NCBI RefSeq assembly: GCF_009720255.1
Contig: NZ_WJSP02000004.1
Location: 1-45,416, forward strand
Length of the DNA: 45,416 nucleotides
DNA from: Agromyces humi
Lineage (GTDB): Bacteria > Actinomycetota > Actinomycetes > Actinomycetales > Microbacteriaceae
Reading direction: 5' to 3'
Of the stretch, positions 23,126 through 30,465 are shown piece by piece. The notes beneath the pieces were generated by a model, which saw only the letters and a list, made by a program, of their open reading frames with translations, searched no databases and was not told the origin of the DNA. Both the position numbers and the translations under genes were made by a program. Positions within the stretch are counted from its first letter, which is position 1, and each line of letters opens with the position of its first letter.

Positions 23126-24406
23126 TTGGATCTCTGGCTCTACATCCTGCTGTTCGTCATCCTGCTGCTGCTGAGAGTCCCCGTCGCGTTCGCGATGATC
23201 GGGTCGAGCATGCTGTACTTCTACAGCCACGGGCTCTCGGCGGGCTATGCGATCTCCTCGATCGTCAACGGCATCAACAGCTTCCCGCTGCTCGCGGTCC
23301 CGCTGTTCATCTTCGTCGGAACCATTGCCAATCACCTGGGCATCGCCACGCGGCTCTACGACCTGGCGCGGGCGCTCCTGCCGCGGCTCCCGGGCAACCT
23401 CGCATACGTGAACCTCGGTACGGCGATCGGCTTCTCCTGGATCAGCGGCTCCGCGCTCGCCGATGCAGCGTCGACGAGCAAAGTCCAGATCCCTCAGATG
23501 CTCAAGGCGGGTTACCCGTACGGCTTCTCGGCCGGCCTGACGGCAGCGGGCTCGCTGATGAGCACCGTCATGCCGCCCAGCATCCCCGCCGTGCTCTTCG
23601 CGGCGACCGCGTCCATCTCCACCGGTGCCCTGTTCGCAGGCTCGATCATCCCTGCCATGCTCATGGCGGTCGGGCTGGCCGCCTATGTCTTCTTCTGGGT
23701 CCGGCGCCATCCCGACGTCGCGGTGAGCCGCCCCTTCGTCGGCTCGATGCTCGGCAAGGCGGCCGTGCGGGTGATCGGACCGGCGTTGCTCCCCGTGATC
23801 ATCCTCGGCGGCATCTTCAGTGGGCTGTTCACACCCACCGAGAGCGCCGGCATCGCGGCGGTGTACATGCTCATCCTCGGTGCGATCTACCGCACGCTGA
23901 ACTGGCGCGTGTTCTGGAAGTCCGCCAAGGAGACGGTCGTCATCTCGGGCGGGATCCTCCTGATCCTGGGCGCGTCGAACCTCATGGGCCAAGTCCTGGC
24001 GCGCGAGCAGGTCTCGCGCATGCTGGGGGAGTGGCTGACAGGATTCACCGACAATCCGCTCGTGTTCCTGCTGATGCTCAACGTGCTGCTGATCCTGCTC
24101 GGCATCCCGCTCGAGGCGCCGCCGGTGATCCTGGTGCTCGTGCCGATCCTCATGCCGATCATCGCGCAGTTCGGGATCGATCCCGTACAACTCGGCGTCA
24201 TCATGATCCTCAACCTGATGATCGGTTCGTTGACACCACCGGTCGGGGCAGTGCTGTTCGTCGTCGGCTCGATCACTCGCAGGCCGATGGGAGAGCTCTT
24301 CCGCGGCATCCTTCCCTTCCTGATCCCGCTCGGGGCGGTGCTGCTGCTCCTGACCCTGTTCCCGGTCATCGTCACGAGCCTGCCGACGCTGCTCGGCCTG
24401 ATGTAG
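23126..24406 (+). CDS. dctM: TRAP transporter large permease (DctM)
   Basis: 426 aa, TTG start at 23126 with GGAAGG 8 nt upstream; no ATG or GTG fits the conserved N-terminus (LWLYILLFVILLLLRVPVAF). It has at least ten hydrophobic helices; 'NSFPLLAVPLFIFVGTIANH', 'SGSALADAASTSKVQIPQML' and 'GYPYGFSAGLTAAGSLMSTV' followed by MPPSIP are DctM signatures. It forms the elevator-type channel in the cytoplasmic membrane and works with DctQ and the binding protein at 27667. The gene for an AroQ-like enzyme follows after 9 bp, in the same transcript, which indicates a carbocyclic acid as cargo. Confidence 0.92.
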   Translation: MDLWLYILLFVILLLLRVPVAFAMIGSSMLYFYSHGLSAGYAISSIVNGINSFPLLAVPLFIFVGTIANHLGIATRLYDLARALLPRLPGNLAYVNLGTAIGFSWISGSALADAASTSKVQIPQMLKAGYPYGFSAGLTAAGSLMSTVMPPSIPAVLFAATASISTGALFAGSIIPAMLMAVGLAAYVFFWVRRHPDVAVSRPFVGSMLGKAAVRVIGPALLPVIILGGIFSGLFTPTESAGIAAVYMLILGAIYRTLNWRVFWKSAKETVVISGGILLILGASNLMGQVLAREQVSRMLGEWLTGFTDNPLVFLLMLNVLLILLGIPLEAPPVILVLVPILMPIIAQFGIDPVQLGVIMILNLMIGSLTPPVGAVLFVVGSITRRPMGELFRGILPFLIPLGAVLLLLTLFPVIVTSLPTLLGLM

Positions 24407-24415
24407 GAGACATCC

Positions 24416-24862
24416 ATGTCGAGGACCCTCTTCGTGCTGAACGGATCGAACTTGAACATGCTCGGTCTACGCCAGCCTGAGGTGTACGGCTCATCGACGC
24501 TGGACGATGTTCGCGGCGACTGCGAACGGGTGGCGAGCGAGTTGGGATTCGACCTCTTCTTCGCGCAATCCAATGCCGAGCACGAGATCGTGGAGTGGTT
24601 GCACGAGGCGTTCCGGCGGCAGGCGACCGTCGTGATCAACCCCGCGGGTTTCAGTTTCCAGTCCGTGCCGATCCTCGACGCCCTTCGAATGCTCACCACC
24701 CCTGTGGTCGAGGTGCACATCACCAACATCCATGCCCGGGATGCGGTCTACCACCACTCCCTCATGTCGTCGGTCGCACGGGTGGTGATCGCCGGCGCGG
24801 GCGTCTACGGATATGAACTGGCGATTCGTGCGGCCGACCGATTGGCGCCACAGGGCACGTAG
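24416..24862 (+). CDS. Type II 3-dehydroquinase homologue with altered substrate pocket
   Basis: 148 aa, the normal length for AroQ. Catalytic core: R19 and Y24 (lid loop LGLRQPEVYG), N75 and H101 align at the same numbers as in M. tuberculosis AroQ. Two residues known there to contact ring hydroxyls are changed: H81 is F (INPAGFSFQS instead of the usual G-x-T-H-T-S), and R112 is Y (HARDAVYHHS instead of HAREEFRRHS). S103 is T. The fold and acid/base chemistry (dehydration of a cyclic hydroxy-ketone acid) should be kept, with a different or less hydroxylated substrate. It is co-transcribed with dctQM. A role in aromatic amino acid synthesis is unlikely. No gene symbol is given because the activity is in doubt. 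Confidence 0.85.
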   Translation: MSRTLFVLNGSNLNMLGLRQPEVYGSSTLDDVRGDCERVASELGFDLFFAQSNAEHEIVEWLHEAFRRQATVVINPAGFSFQSVPILDALRMLTTPVVEVHITNIHARDAVYHHSLMSSVARVVIAGAGVYGYELAIRAADRLAPQGT

Positions 24863-24888
24863 CGACCGCCTGACCGTCGTGCGCCAGG

Positions 24889-26250
24889 TCAGCTGCGGGC
24901 GATCGAGTCGGCGGCTCCGATCCCGAACACGAGTGCCTTCGTCAGCGCTGTTCCGGTCATGTAGGACGCGCCGTGGAAACCACCGACGACCTCACCTGCG
25001 GCGTACAGCCCCTCGATGCGGCTTCCGTCCACCCGCTTCACCGCCGTGTCGGCCCCGACGCTCAGTCCGCCGTACGTCGAGGTCATCGCCGTCACGGCGG
25101 CGTAGGCGTAGAACGGCGGGGTCTCCAAGCGCACCAGCGAGCCCACTCCGTTCACGAGACCCGTCCGTCCGAACGGGTCGTCGCGGCGCCCTGACACGCT
25201 CTCGTTGTACTGCGCAACGGTGCGCTCGAGGCGTTCCGGCGGGATACCGAGCTCACGCCCGAGCGCTGAGATCGTCGGTGCGCTCACGAGGTGCCCGAGC
25301 TCCTCGAGGCGCTCCATGTCCGACAGCGGAACGCCGGGCTTCGAACGGGCCCGCACGACGGCATCGAAGATCTGGAAGGCAGTCCGGCCCGGCTGGCCCA
25401 GCACAGCGGACCCGAGGACCTTGTACGACGCTGACTCGTCCGCGAAGCGCTGACCGTGGACGTTCACGAGGATCGCGCCGAGGTAGTTGGCGGTCAACAG
25501 CTCGTGCTCGTCGTCGCTCGTTTCCGCGTGCTGGCCGTAGGTGCCGGCGACGTGCCCGATGTCGGCGAGGCCGGCACCGAGCATCCATGCCATTCGGAGC
25601 CCGTCGCCGGTGTTGCCCGCGCCTCCGTACGGCATGGCAGCAGCCTGATCCGGCACGAACAGGTCGAGCAGCTCGCGCGAGCGCGAGAACCCGCCGCTGG
25701 CGAGGACGACCCCTGAGGAGGCGAAGAGGTCTCCGGTCGCGGACGTGATGCCGACCACCCGGGATCCGTCCGTGACGAGGTCACCGGCCGGGTGGCCGGT
25801 GAGGATGACGGCACCCGCCGCGACGGCTTCGTCCTCGAGGTGCGCGAGCAGATCGCCGATGCGGATCAGGTGTGCGCGGGCGACGGTCATTCCGGCACTG
25901 ACCTTGAGTTCATCGGTCCATGCCCCCGCACGATCGATCGCCGCGACCGCGTCGGCCTGCCGGTCGACGAGCGCGCGCAGCAGTGTCTCGTCGGCGAAGC
26001 CTCCGCCGGTCGCCGCCATGTCCGCCAGGAACAGGTCGTCGGAATCCTCGACCCCCGCTCGGCGCTGGAGCGTCGAGCCGGAGAACGCGAACCAACCTCC
26101 GCTCAGGGCGGAGCTGCCTCCCAGCCGATCGCGCTTCTCCACGAGGGCGACCCTCAGCCCGTTCGTGGCGAGGCGGTGCGTCGCGGCCAGGCCGGCGAGT
26201 CCTCCGCCGACGATGATCGCGTCGAACACCCGACCGGACGGCGTCGTCAT
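24889..26250 (-). CDS. FAD-dependent dehydrogenase, fumarate-reductase/flavocytochrome-c fold
   Basis: 453 aa, ATG at 26250, 10 bp after the stop of the upstream Gfo/Idh gene. N-terminal dinucleotide-binding motif (AIIVGGGLAGLAATHRLATN, then E at VALVEKRD), 'GGSSALSGGWF', and a C-terminal FAD-domain closing motif (GLYAAGEVVGGFHGASYMTG). This fold covers fumarate and urocanate reductases, tricarballylate dehydrogenase TcuA and 3-ketosteroid dehydrogenases, all of which act on C-C single/double bonds next to a carbonyl or carboxyl group. A desaturation or reduction of a cyclic acid in this pathway is plausible. It is convergent with the aroQ-like gene (26 bp apart). Confidence 0.85.
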   Translation of the reverse strand: MTTPSGRVFDAIIVGGGLAGLAATHRLATNGLRVALVEKRDRLGGSSALSGGWFAFSGSTLQRRAGVEDSDDLFLADMAATGGGFADETLLRALVDRQADAVAAIDRAGAWTDELKVSAGMTVARAHLIRIGDLLAHLEDEAVAAGAVILTGHPAGDLVTDGSRVVGITSATGDLFASSGVVLASGGFSRSRELLDLFVPDQAAAMPYGGAGNTGDGLRMAWMLGAGLADIGHVAGTYGQHAETSDDEHELLTANYLGAILVNVHGQRFADESASYKVLGSAVLGQPGRTAFQIFDAVVRARSKPGVPLSDMERLEELGHLVSAPTISALGRELGIPPERLERTVAQYNESVSGRRDDPFGRTGLVNGVGSLVRLETPPFYAYAAVTAMTSTYGGLSVGADTAVKRVDGSRIEGLYAAGEVVGGFHGASYMTGTALTKALVFGIGAADSIARS

Positions 26251-26260
26251 CGCTGCCCGG

Positions 26261-27349
26261 TCACGGCTGCTCCGACGCTTCGACTTCCGCCCGGAACCGC
26301 GCGACGTCGACCGTCCGGGAGGTGCCGGCGGCGAGCGCCGCCGCCTCGACGAGTGCGAGCGTGCGGGAGGCGTCTTCGGCCGTGACGAGTGGCTCCGCCA
26401 TTCCACGTGCGACGTCGACGAAGTGGTCGAGCTGTGCCTGGAAGGAGCCGCGCCGTTCGACGGGGAGGTAGGTACGTGACAGCGGCGAATGCCAGTCGCG
26501 AGGGACGGACGGACCATAGGTGTACTTCGCGAGATTCGGCACCGACAGTGCCCCGTGCGTGCCGACGATCCGGTAGGCGACCCCGTCGGGGACGAATGGG
26601 AACGCGAGCGTCTCTTCGGTGGCCTGGTCCCAGCCCCACGGCGAGACCCCGGCGTCGGAGGCGAGGAAGCTTCCGACTGCTCCGGACTCGAACCGGAGGT
26701 TCAGCGACACCGTGTCCTCGACCTCGAGGCCACGGGCATGCGAACTGCGCATCGCTTGGATCTCGGCCACCTCGCCGCACAGGTGCCGCAGGAGGTCCAG
26801 GTCATGCACGACGTTGATGAGCATGACGCCTGCGCCCGGTGCGCGGTGCCATGGGGTGTCGGTGAAATACGCGTCGTCCTTGCGCGCGGACCAGAGTCCG
26901 CTGACGGCGACGATCTCTCCGAGCTCGCCCTCGCGGATGGCGGTGCGGGCACGTGCGACGGCCGGATGATGGCGGCGGTGGTGGCCGACCAGGAGTCGCC
27001 CGTTCAGCTTGGCAACCGTGTCGACGAGCCGACGGGAATCGGCGGAGTCCATGGCGATCGGCTTCTCGAGCAGTACCGCGACGCCGGCCTCGAGGCATTC
27101 GACGGCTGTCTCGACGTGCAGGGGGTTGGGATTGGCGATGATGGCTGCGTCGATTCCCCCTGCGTCGAGCATCGTGACGACGTCCTCATACGTCGGACAG
27201 TCGTGACCCACGTCTGCGGACAGGAGCGGGTCGGCGATCGCGGCCAGGACCGCCCCCTGGGCCGCTCGAATGAACTCGATGTGCTGCCGCCCCATGAACC
27301 CTGCTCCGACGACTCCGATGCGAAGCGGGGGTGGTTCGGATGCGGTCAT
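26261..27349 (-). CDS. Gfo/Idh/MocA-family oxidoreductase
   Basis: 362 aa, ATG at 27349 preceded by GGGAGG. Rossmann N-terminus (IGVVGAGFMGRQHIEF), conserved EKPIAM with the catalytic Lys, and C-terminal alpha/beta domain containing 'GAGVMLINVVHDLDLLRHLC' (the usual G-G-x-x-x-D-x-G-x-H-x-x-D position; here INVVHDLDLL). The family oxidises sugar or cyclitol hydroxyls with NAD(P)+ (for example inositol dehydrogenase). It is the first gene of a two-gene operon with the FAD dehydrogenase, divergent from dctP across a promoter carrying two operator candidates. Dehydrogenation of a ring hydroxyl of the imported compound is the simplest role. Confidence 0.88.
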   Translation of the reverse strand: MTASEPPPLRIGVVGAGFMGRQHIEFIRAAQGAVLAAIADPLLSADVGHDCPTYEDVVTMLDAGGIDAAIIANPNPLHVETAVECLEAGVAVLLEKPIAMDSADSRRLVDTVAKLNGRLLVGHHRRHHPAVARARTAIREGELGEIVAVSGLWSARKDDAYFTDTPWHRAPGAGVMLINVVHDLDLLRHLCGEVAEIQAMRSSHARGLEVEDTVSLNLRFESGAVGSFLASDAGVSPWGWDQATEETLAFPFVPDGVAYRIVGTHGALSVPNLAKYTYGPSVPRDWHSPLSRTYLPVERRGSFQAQLDHFVDVARGMAEPLVTAEDASRTLALVEAAALAAGTSRTVDVARFRAEVEASEQP

Positions 27350-27421
27350 GGGGCCTCCCTGCAACGTCGCCGTCGCACCGGTCGGAATCGAGCGTATGGC
27401 AGGATGGATCGACGCACACGA

Positions 27422-27442
27422 GTCGTTCCATTCAGCGGCGAC
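27422..27442 (+). promoter_or_regulatory. IclR-type operator candidate, site 4 (weaker)
   Basis: The core GTTCCATTCAGCG (27425-27437) shares GTTCCATTC with the site at 30307-30325; the right half is one base longer (GGCGAC). It is weaker than site 5 nearby. Confidence 0.4.
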
Positions 27443-27467
27443 GGTCTCCACTGGAGCTCCGGGCAGC

Positions 27468-27488
27468 ATGTTCCACTCGACGGGACAT
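27468..27488 (+). promoter_or_regulatory. IclR-type operator candidate, site 5
   Basis: The core TGTTCCACTCGACGGGACA (27469-27487) has arms ATGTTCC and GGGACAT that pair with one wobble. It fits the regional consensus well and lies about 180 bp before dctP and 120 bp before the gfo/idh start. Confidence 0.6.
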
Positions 27489-27666
27489 CGCTTTGCGAAC
27501 CGATCGAAGTCCGTAAGAGTCGGCACTGCCACCGAGCCGTAGCTTGACAGCGTGGTCGACGACGATCTCGCCCCGTGCGGAGCATGTCGATTGCATGTCG
27601 CGCTTCGGCCACCGATCTCACGTCGGCGCTTGCACGAAGACGTGCGAAGAAAAAGAGGAGAGTCCC

Positions 27667-28725
27667 ATGGGCACAGCCCGATCGACGCGCCGAGGCTTGA
27701 TCGCCGCGTCGGTGCTCGCAGCAACCACCCTCGTCGTCACCGGTTGTTCCGGCGGCGGCGGCGCTCCCGAAGAGTCCGGTGACGCGGGCGCTTCGGACAA
27801 CAAGCCCGTGACCATCACTGTCGCGACGAGCCAGAACGAGCAGACCCCGAACTACTTCTGCGGCGTCGAGCTGCTCAAGGAGCGACTCGAGGAAGCCGAC
27901 ATCGGCTTCACCGTCGAGCTGTATCCGGCAAGTCAGCTCGGCCCCGACGCAGACCGCTTCCCGCTCGTGCAGGCCGGCGACATCGATATCGACCTGCAGG
28001 GTGCGTCCGCGCTGAGCGCCACGTACGAGCCGATCGGCGTCGTCGATGCCGCCTACGCGTTCAATGACGTGGACCACGCGTTCAAGTGGATCGACGAGAG
28101 CTCGGAAGACCTGTTCTCGGGTTTCCATGAGGCCACCGGCGTCAACATCGTCGACGGGTGGTTCTTCGGCAACCGCACCTTCACCACCAAGGACGTCGAG
28201 GTGCACGGCCCCGATGACCTGGAGGGTGTGCCGATCCGATTCCCGAACTCCCCGATCTTCCTCGCGAATGCCGAAGCGCTCGGAGTGACGAGCCCCGTGT
28301 CGGTGGCCGTCGAGGAGGTCTACACCGCCCTGCAGCAGGGGATCGCGGTGGGCCAGGAGAACCCGATCGTCGCGACGCGCTCGTCCAGCTACGATGAGGT
28401 CCTCAACACCGCCATCTTGAACGACCACAACGTCGGCATCCACTGGATCCTCGTCAGCGACAAGACGTACGAGAAGATGAGCGAGGAACAGACGGCGCTG
28501 CTCGAGGAGACCGTCCACGACATCCGCCCCGAGAACCGGGAATGCGTCGAGGAGGCGACCGAGGAGATCCTCGACGAGTATCGCGCGAACGACGCGTTCA
28601 CGGTGATCGAGAAGGAGGACATCGACATGGATGCCTTCATCAGTCAGGCGGAGGAGTTCTTCGAGGGCTACTTCACCGGTGAGAACCTCGAGGCATACCA
28701 GGCGATCCGCGAGACCGCGGACTGA
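27667..28725 (+). CDS. dctP: TRAP transporter substrate-binding lipoprotein (DctP)
   Basis: 352 aa, ATG at 27667 with AGGAG 6-10 nt before it. Lipoprotein signal: RRGLIAASVLAATTLVVTGC, lipobox VTGC followed by SGGGG. The mature part is a DctP-type extracytoplasmic receptor: 'YPASQLGPDADRFPLVQAGD' (the conserved S-Q-L-G motif), 'GVPIRFPNSPIFLANAEALG' including the Arg that salt-bridges a substrate carboxylate in this family, and 'VYTALQQGIAVGQENP'. The ligand is therefore probably a carboxylate. It is 3.3 kb away from dctQM, separated by an AroQ-like gene and two opposite-strand genes, which is unusual because the three TRAP genes are normally adjacent. Confidence 0.92.
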   Translation: MGTARSTRRGLIAASVLAATTLVVTGCSGGGGAPEESGDAGASDNKPVTITVATSQNEQTPNYFCGVELLKERLEEADIGFTVELYPASQLGPDADRFPLVQAGDIDIDLQGASALSATYEPIGVVDAAYAFNDVDHAFKWIDESSEDLFSGFHEATGVNIVDGWFFGNRTFTTKDVEVHGPDDLEGVPIRFPNSPIFLANAEALGVTSPVSVAVEEVYTALQQGIAVGQENPIVATRSSSYDEVLNTAILNDHNVGIHWILVSDKTYEKMSEEQTALLEETVHDIRPENRECVEEATEEILDEYRANDAFTVIEKEDIDMDAFISQAEEFFEGYFTGENLEAYQAIRETAD

Positions 28726-28739
28726 CCTCCGCGAGCCAG

Positions 28740-28775
28740 GAACGGGGTGGGTGCGCAGACGCACCCACCCCGTTC
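28740..28775. terminator. Strong bidirectional terminator hairpin between dctP and iclR
   Basis: A perfect 16-bp stem (28740-28755 with 28760-28775), loop CAGA, 14 bp after the dctP stop. The convergent iclR gene ends 30 bp further. The long perfect stem in a convergent gap is characteristic of an actinobacterial terminator without a U-tract. Confidence 0.85.
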
Positions 28776-28805
28776 TCCGCGTGTCCGACCGGCTCGTGTG
28801 CCGGA

Positions 28806-29570
28806 TCAGTGCGCCGGGCTCGTCCCCAGCCGACGACTCAGCGTCATCCCGGCGGCGCGCACCGCCGGAGCGACGCGGTCGGGTACCACGTCCGCGACCG
28901 TCCCGGTCACGGAGATCGCTGCGACGGGCGCGCCACCATGGCCGAGGATCGGGCTCGCTGCGCACGCGCGGTCGATGGCGCACTCCTCGTTCTCGGTCGC
29001 CACCCCGAGCCTGCGGATCTCGATCAGCTCGCGCCGCAACGCCGATGGCTCGGAGATCGTGTGCGGCGTGCGCACCTCCAGGCCAGCTCGGATGACGCGC
29101 TCGACGACGTCCTGCGGTGAGAAGGCCAGGATGGCCTTCCCGAGTGCCGTCGCGTGTGCGGGGAGGCGGCCGCCCATCCTCGCCAACGGCTTCGAGGCGG
29201 ACTCGCCGCGCACGATCGCGACGAAGACGACGTCGGCGCCTTCGAGCACCGCCAGGTTCACCGTCTGACCGGTCGCGTCGCGCAGCTCGGTCATCACCGG
29301 AAGCGCCAGGTGCCGCAGCCTTCGCGGCTGCTCGACGGTCATGGCCAATTCGAAGAGGCGAGTGCCCAGATAGAGCTTGTCGCCATGGCGGTCGAGGAAG
29401 CGCTGCGCGACGAGGTCGGCGGCGAGCCGGGAGACGGTGGACTTCGGAAGGTTGGCACGCCGGGCCAGCTCCGAGACACCGATCCCTTCGTCGTTCTCGC
29501 CGAACGCGTCGAAGACGGCCGTCACGCGGTCGAGCACGCTGACCGAATCCGTCCAGTCTGAAGTGCGCAT
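28806..29570 (-). CDS. IclR-family transcriptional regulator 1
   Basis: 254 aa, ATG at 29570, 3 bp after the stop of the upstream iclR gene. N-terminal winged helix (VSELARRANLPKSTVSRLAA), C-terminal IclR effector domain ('GGRLPAHATALGKAILAFSP', 'AIDRACAASPILGHGGAPVA'). IclR regulators commonly control aromatic and quinate/protocatechuate catabolism. It resembles the regulator at 34198 throughout (GGRLP-HATALGKA, LRR-L--IRR), while its operon partner resembles the one at 34972, so the pairs look duplicated. Confidence 0.92.
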   Translation of the reverse strand: MRTSDWTDSVSVLDRVTAVFDAFGENDEGIGVSELARRANLPKSTVSRLAADLVAQRFLDRHGDKLYLGTRLFELAMTVEQPRRLRHLALPVMTELRDATGQTVNLAVLEGADVVFVAIVRGESASKPLARMGGRLPAHATALGKAILAFSPQDVVERVIRAGLEVRTPHTISEPSALRRELIEIRRLGVATENEECAIDRACAASPILGHGGAPVAAISVTGTVADVVPDRVAPAVRAAGMTLSRRLGTSPAH

Positions 29571-29573
29571 GTC

Positions 29574-30332
29574 CTATGCGGCCGTGAGTCGACGGCTGAC
29601 GTTCGTGCCTGCGGCACGTACGAGGGGTGCGACGCGATCCGGATCCATCGCTCCGCTGGGTCCCGCGATCGAGATCGCGCCGAGCACGACACGGTCACCC
29701 GCAAGGACGGGGCTCGCGACGGCGAAGATGCCGGGGTACGAGACCTCGAGGTCCGTCGCGACGACGGAGGCGCGCACATGGGTGAGTTCGGCGCGGAAGT
29801 GGTCGGCGTCGTCGTCGATGAGCGGCGCGGTGACCCGGTCCACCACGTCCTGATCGGCGCAGAAGGCGAGGTAGGCCTTGCCGCTGGCGGTCGTCAGTGC
29901 GGGCGAGCGCATGCCGGCACGGGTCGGGAGCATCGGAAGACGACCCGCGACGGCGGCGATCGACACCATGTCCGTCCCCTGCTGCACCCAGAGACCCACC
30001 CGCTCGCCCGTGACGTCCCGCAGCTGCCGGATGACGGGCGCCGCGGCGGTGAGCAGCCGGCGAGGGAGGCTCGCGCGGGTGCCGAGTTCGAAGAGGCGCA
30101 ACCCGAGGGTCACGCCGTCCTCCGTGCGTTCGACGTAGCGCTGAGCGGTGAGCTCCGCGACGAGCCGCGAGACGGTGGACTTCGGCAGGCACGTCGTCGA
30201 CGCGATATCGGTGATGGAGATCGAGCCGCCGGAGTCCTTCACGGCATCGAGGATGGCGATCATGCGTCCGAGCACGGAGGCCGGTCCGCCCGGCGGAGCG
30301 GGAGTCGTGTTCCATTCGGCGAAACTCGTCAT
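29574..30332 (-). CDS. IclR-family transcriptional regulator 2
   Basis: 252 aa, ATG at 30332 with a strong GGAGGGG 7 nt upstream. Winged helix 'STTCLPKSTVSRLVAELTAQ', effector domain 'PTRAGMRSPALTTASGKAYL'. It is close to the regulator at 34972 (both have GRL-x-P-x-RAG-x-R-x-P-x-x-TTA-x-GKA). Codons 3-9 contain a near-perfect copy of the regional operator motif (30307-30325), suggesting that this gene or its transcript is controlled by binding within its own 5' coding end. It is divergent from the quiC operon. Confidence 0.92.
   Translation of the reverse strand: MTSFAEWNTTPAPPGGPASVLGRMIAILDAVKDSGGSISITDIASTTCLPKSTVSRLVAELTAQRYVERTEDGVTLGLRLFELGTRASLPRRLLTAAAPVIRQLRDVTGERVGLWVQQGTDMVSIAAVAGRLPMLPTRAGMRSPALTTASGKAYLAFCADQDVVDRVTAPLIDDDADHFRAELTHVRASVVATDLEVSYPGIFAVASPVLAGDRVVLGAISIAGPSGAMDPDRVAPLVRAAGTNVSRRLTAA
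30307..30325 (+). promoter_or_regulatory. IclR-type operator candidate within the start of iclR 2, site 6
   Basis: GTGTTCCATTCGGCGAAAC. It differs from the TRAP-promoter site (22326-22344) at only two of 19 bases. It overlaps codons 3-9 of the iclR gene whose strong RBS fixes the start at 30332. Confidence 0.6.
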
Positions 30333-30374
30333 CGAGTATCCCCTCCCAGCGGCTTGAATCGTCGTCGATCGCCT

Positions 30375-30403
30375 TTGATTCCGAACGTACTAGTTCGTAC
30401 AGA
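30375..30403 (+). promoter_or_regulatory. Candidate quiC promoter with TetR-type operator in the spacer
   Basis: TTGATT (30375-30380), 17-bp spacer, TACAGA (30398-30403) is a weak but correctly spaced promoter. The spacer and edge carry ACG-T-ACTAGT-T-CGT (30385-30398), a palindrome apart from the two single bases flanking ACTAGT. Placement between -35 and -10 is typical of TetR operators, and the operon it drives ends with a tetR gene. Confidence 0.5.
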
Positions 30404-30465
30404 TCCATGCAATGCTGTTTTGAGAACCAGGCGGACGCCAATGCCGGTGGACGCAGAAGGGTGCC

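Larger units (their letters stand above)
27350..27666. other. Divergent promoter region gfo/idh - dctP with two IclR-type operators
   Basis: 317 bp without a supported gene. It contains operator candidates at 27422-27442 and 27468-27488, about 46 bp apart, a CTCC-ACT-GGAG inverted repeat between them (about 27447-27457), and a consensus-like -35 TTGACA at 27544-27549 on the plus strand without a good -10 at normal spacing. An AGGAG RBS lies just before the dctP ATG. The arrangement parallels the aldehyde dehydrogenase / PQQ divergent region. Confidence 0.5.

Noticed and set aside
27544-27549. TTGACA as a dctP -35 element
   Set aside because: No acceptable -10 lies 16-19 bp downstream, so the promoter is not called; it is mentioned only in the region note.
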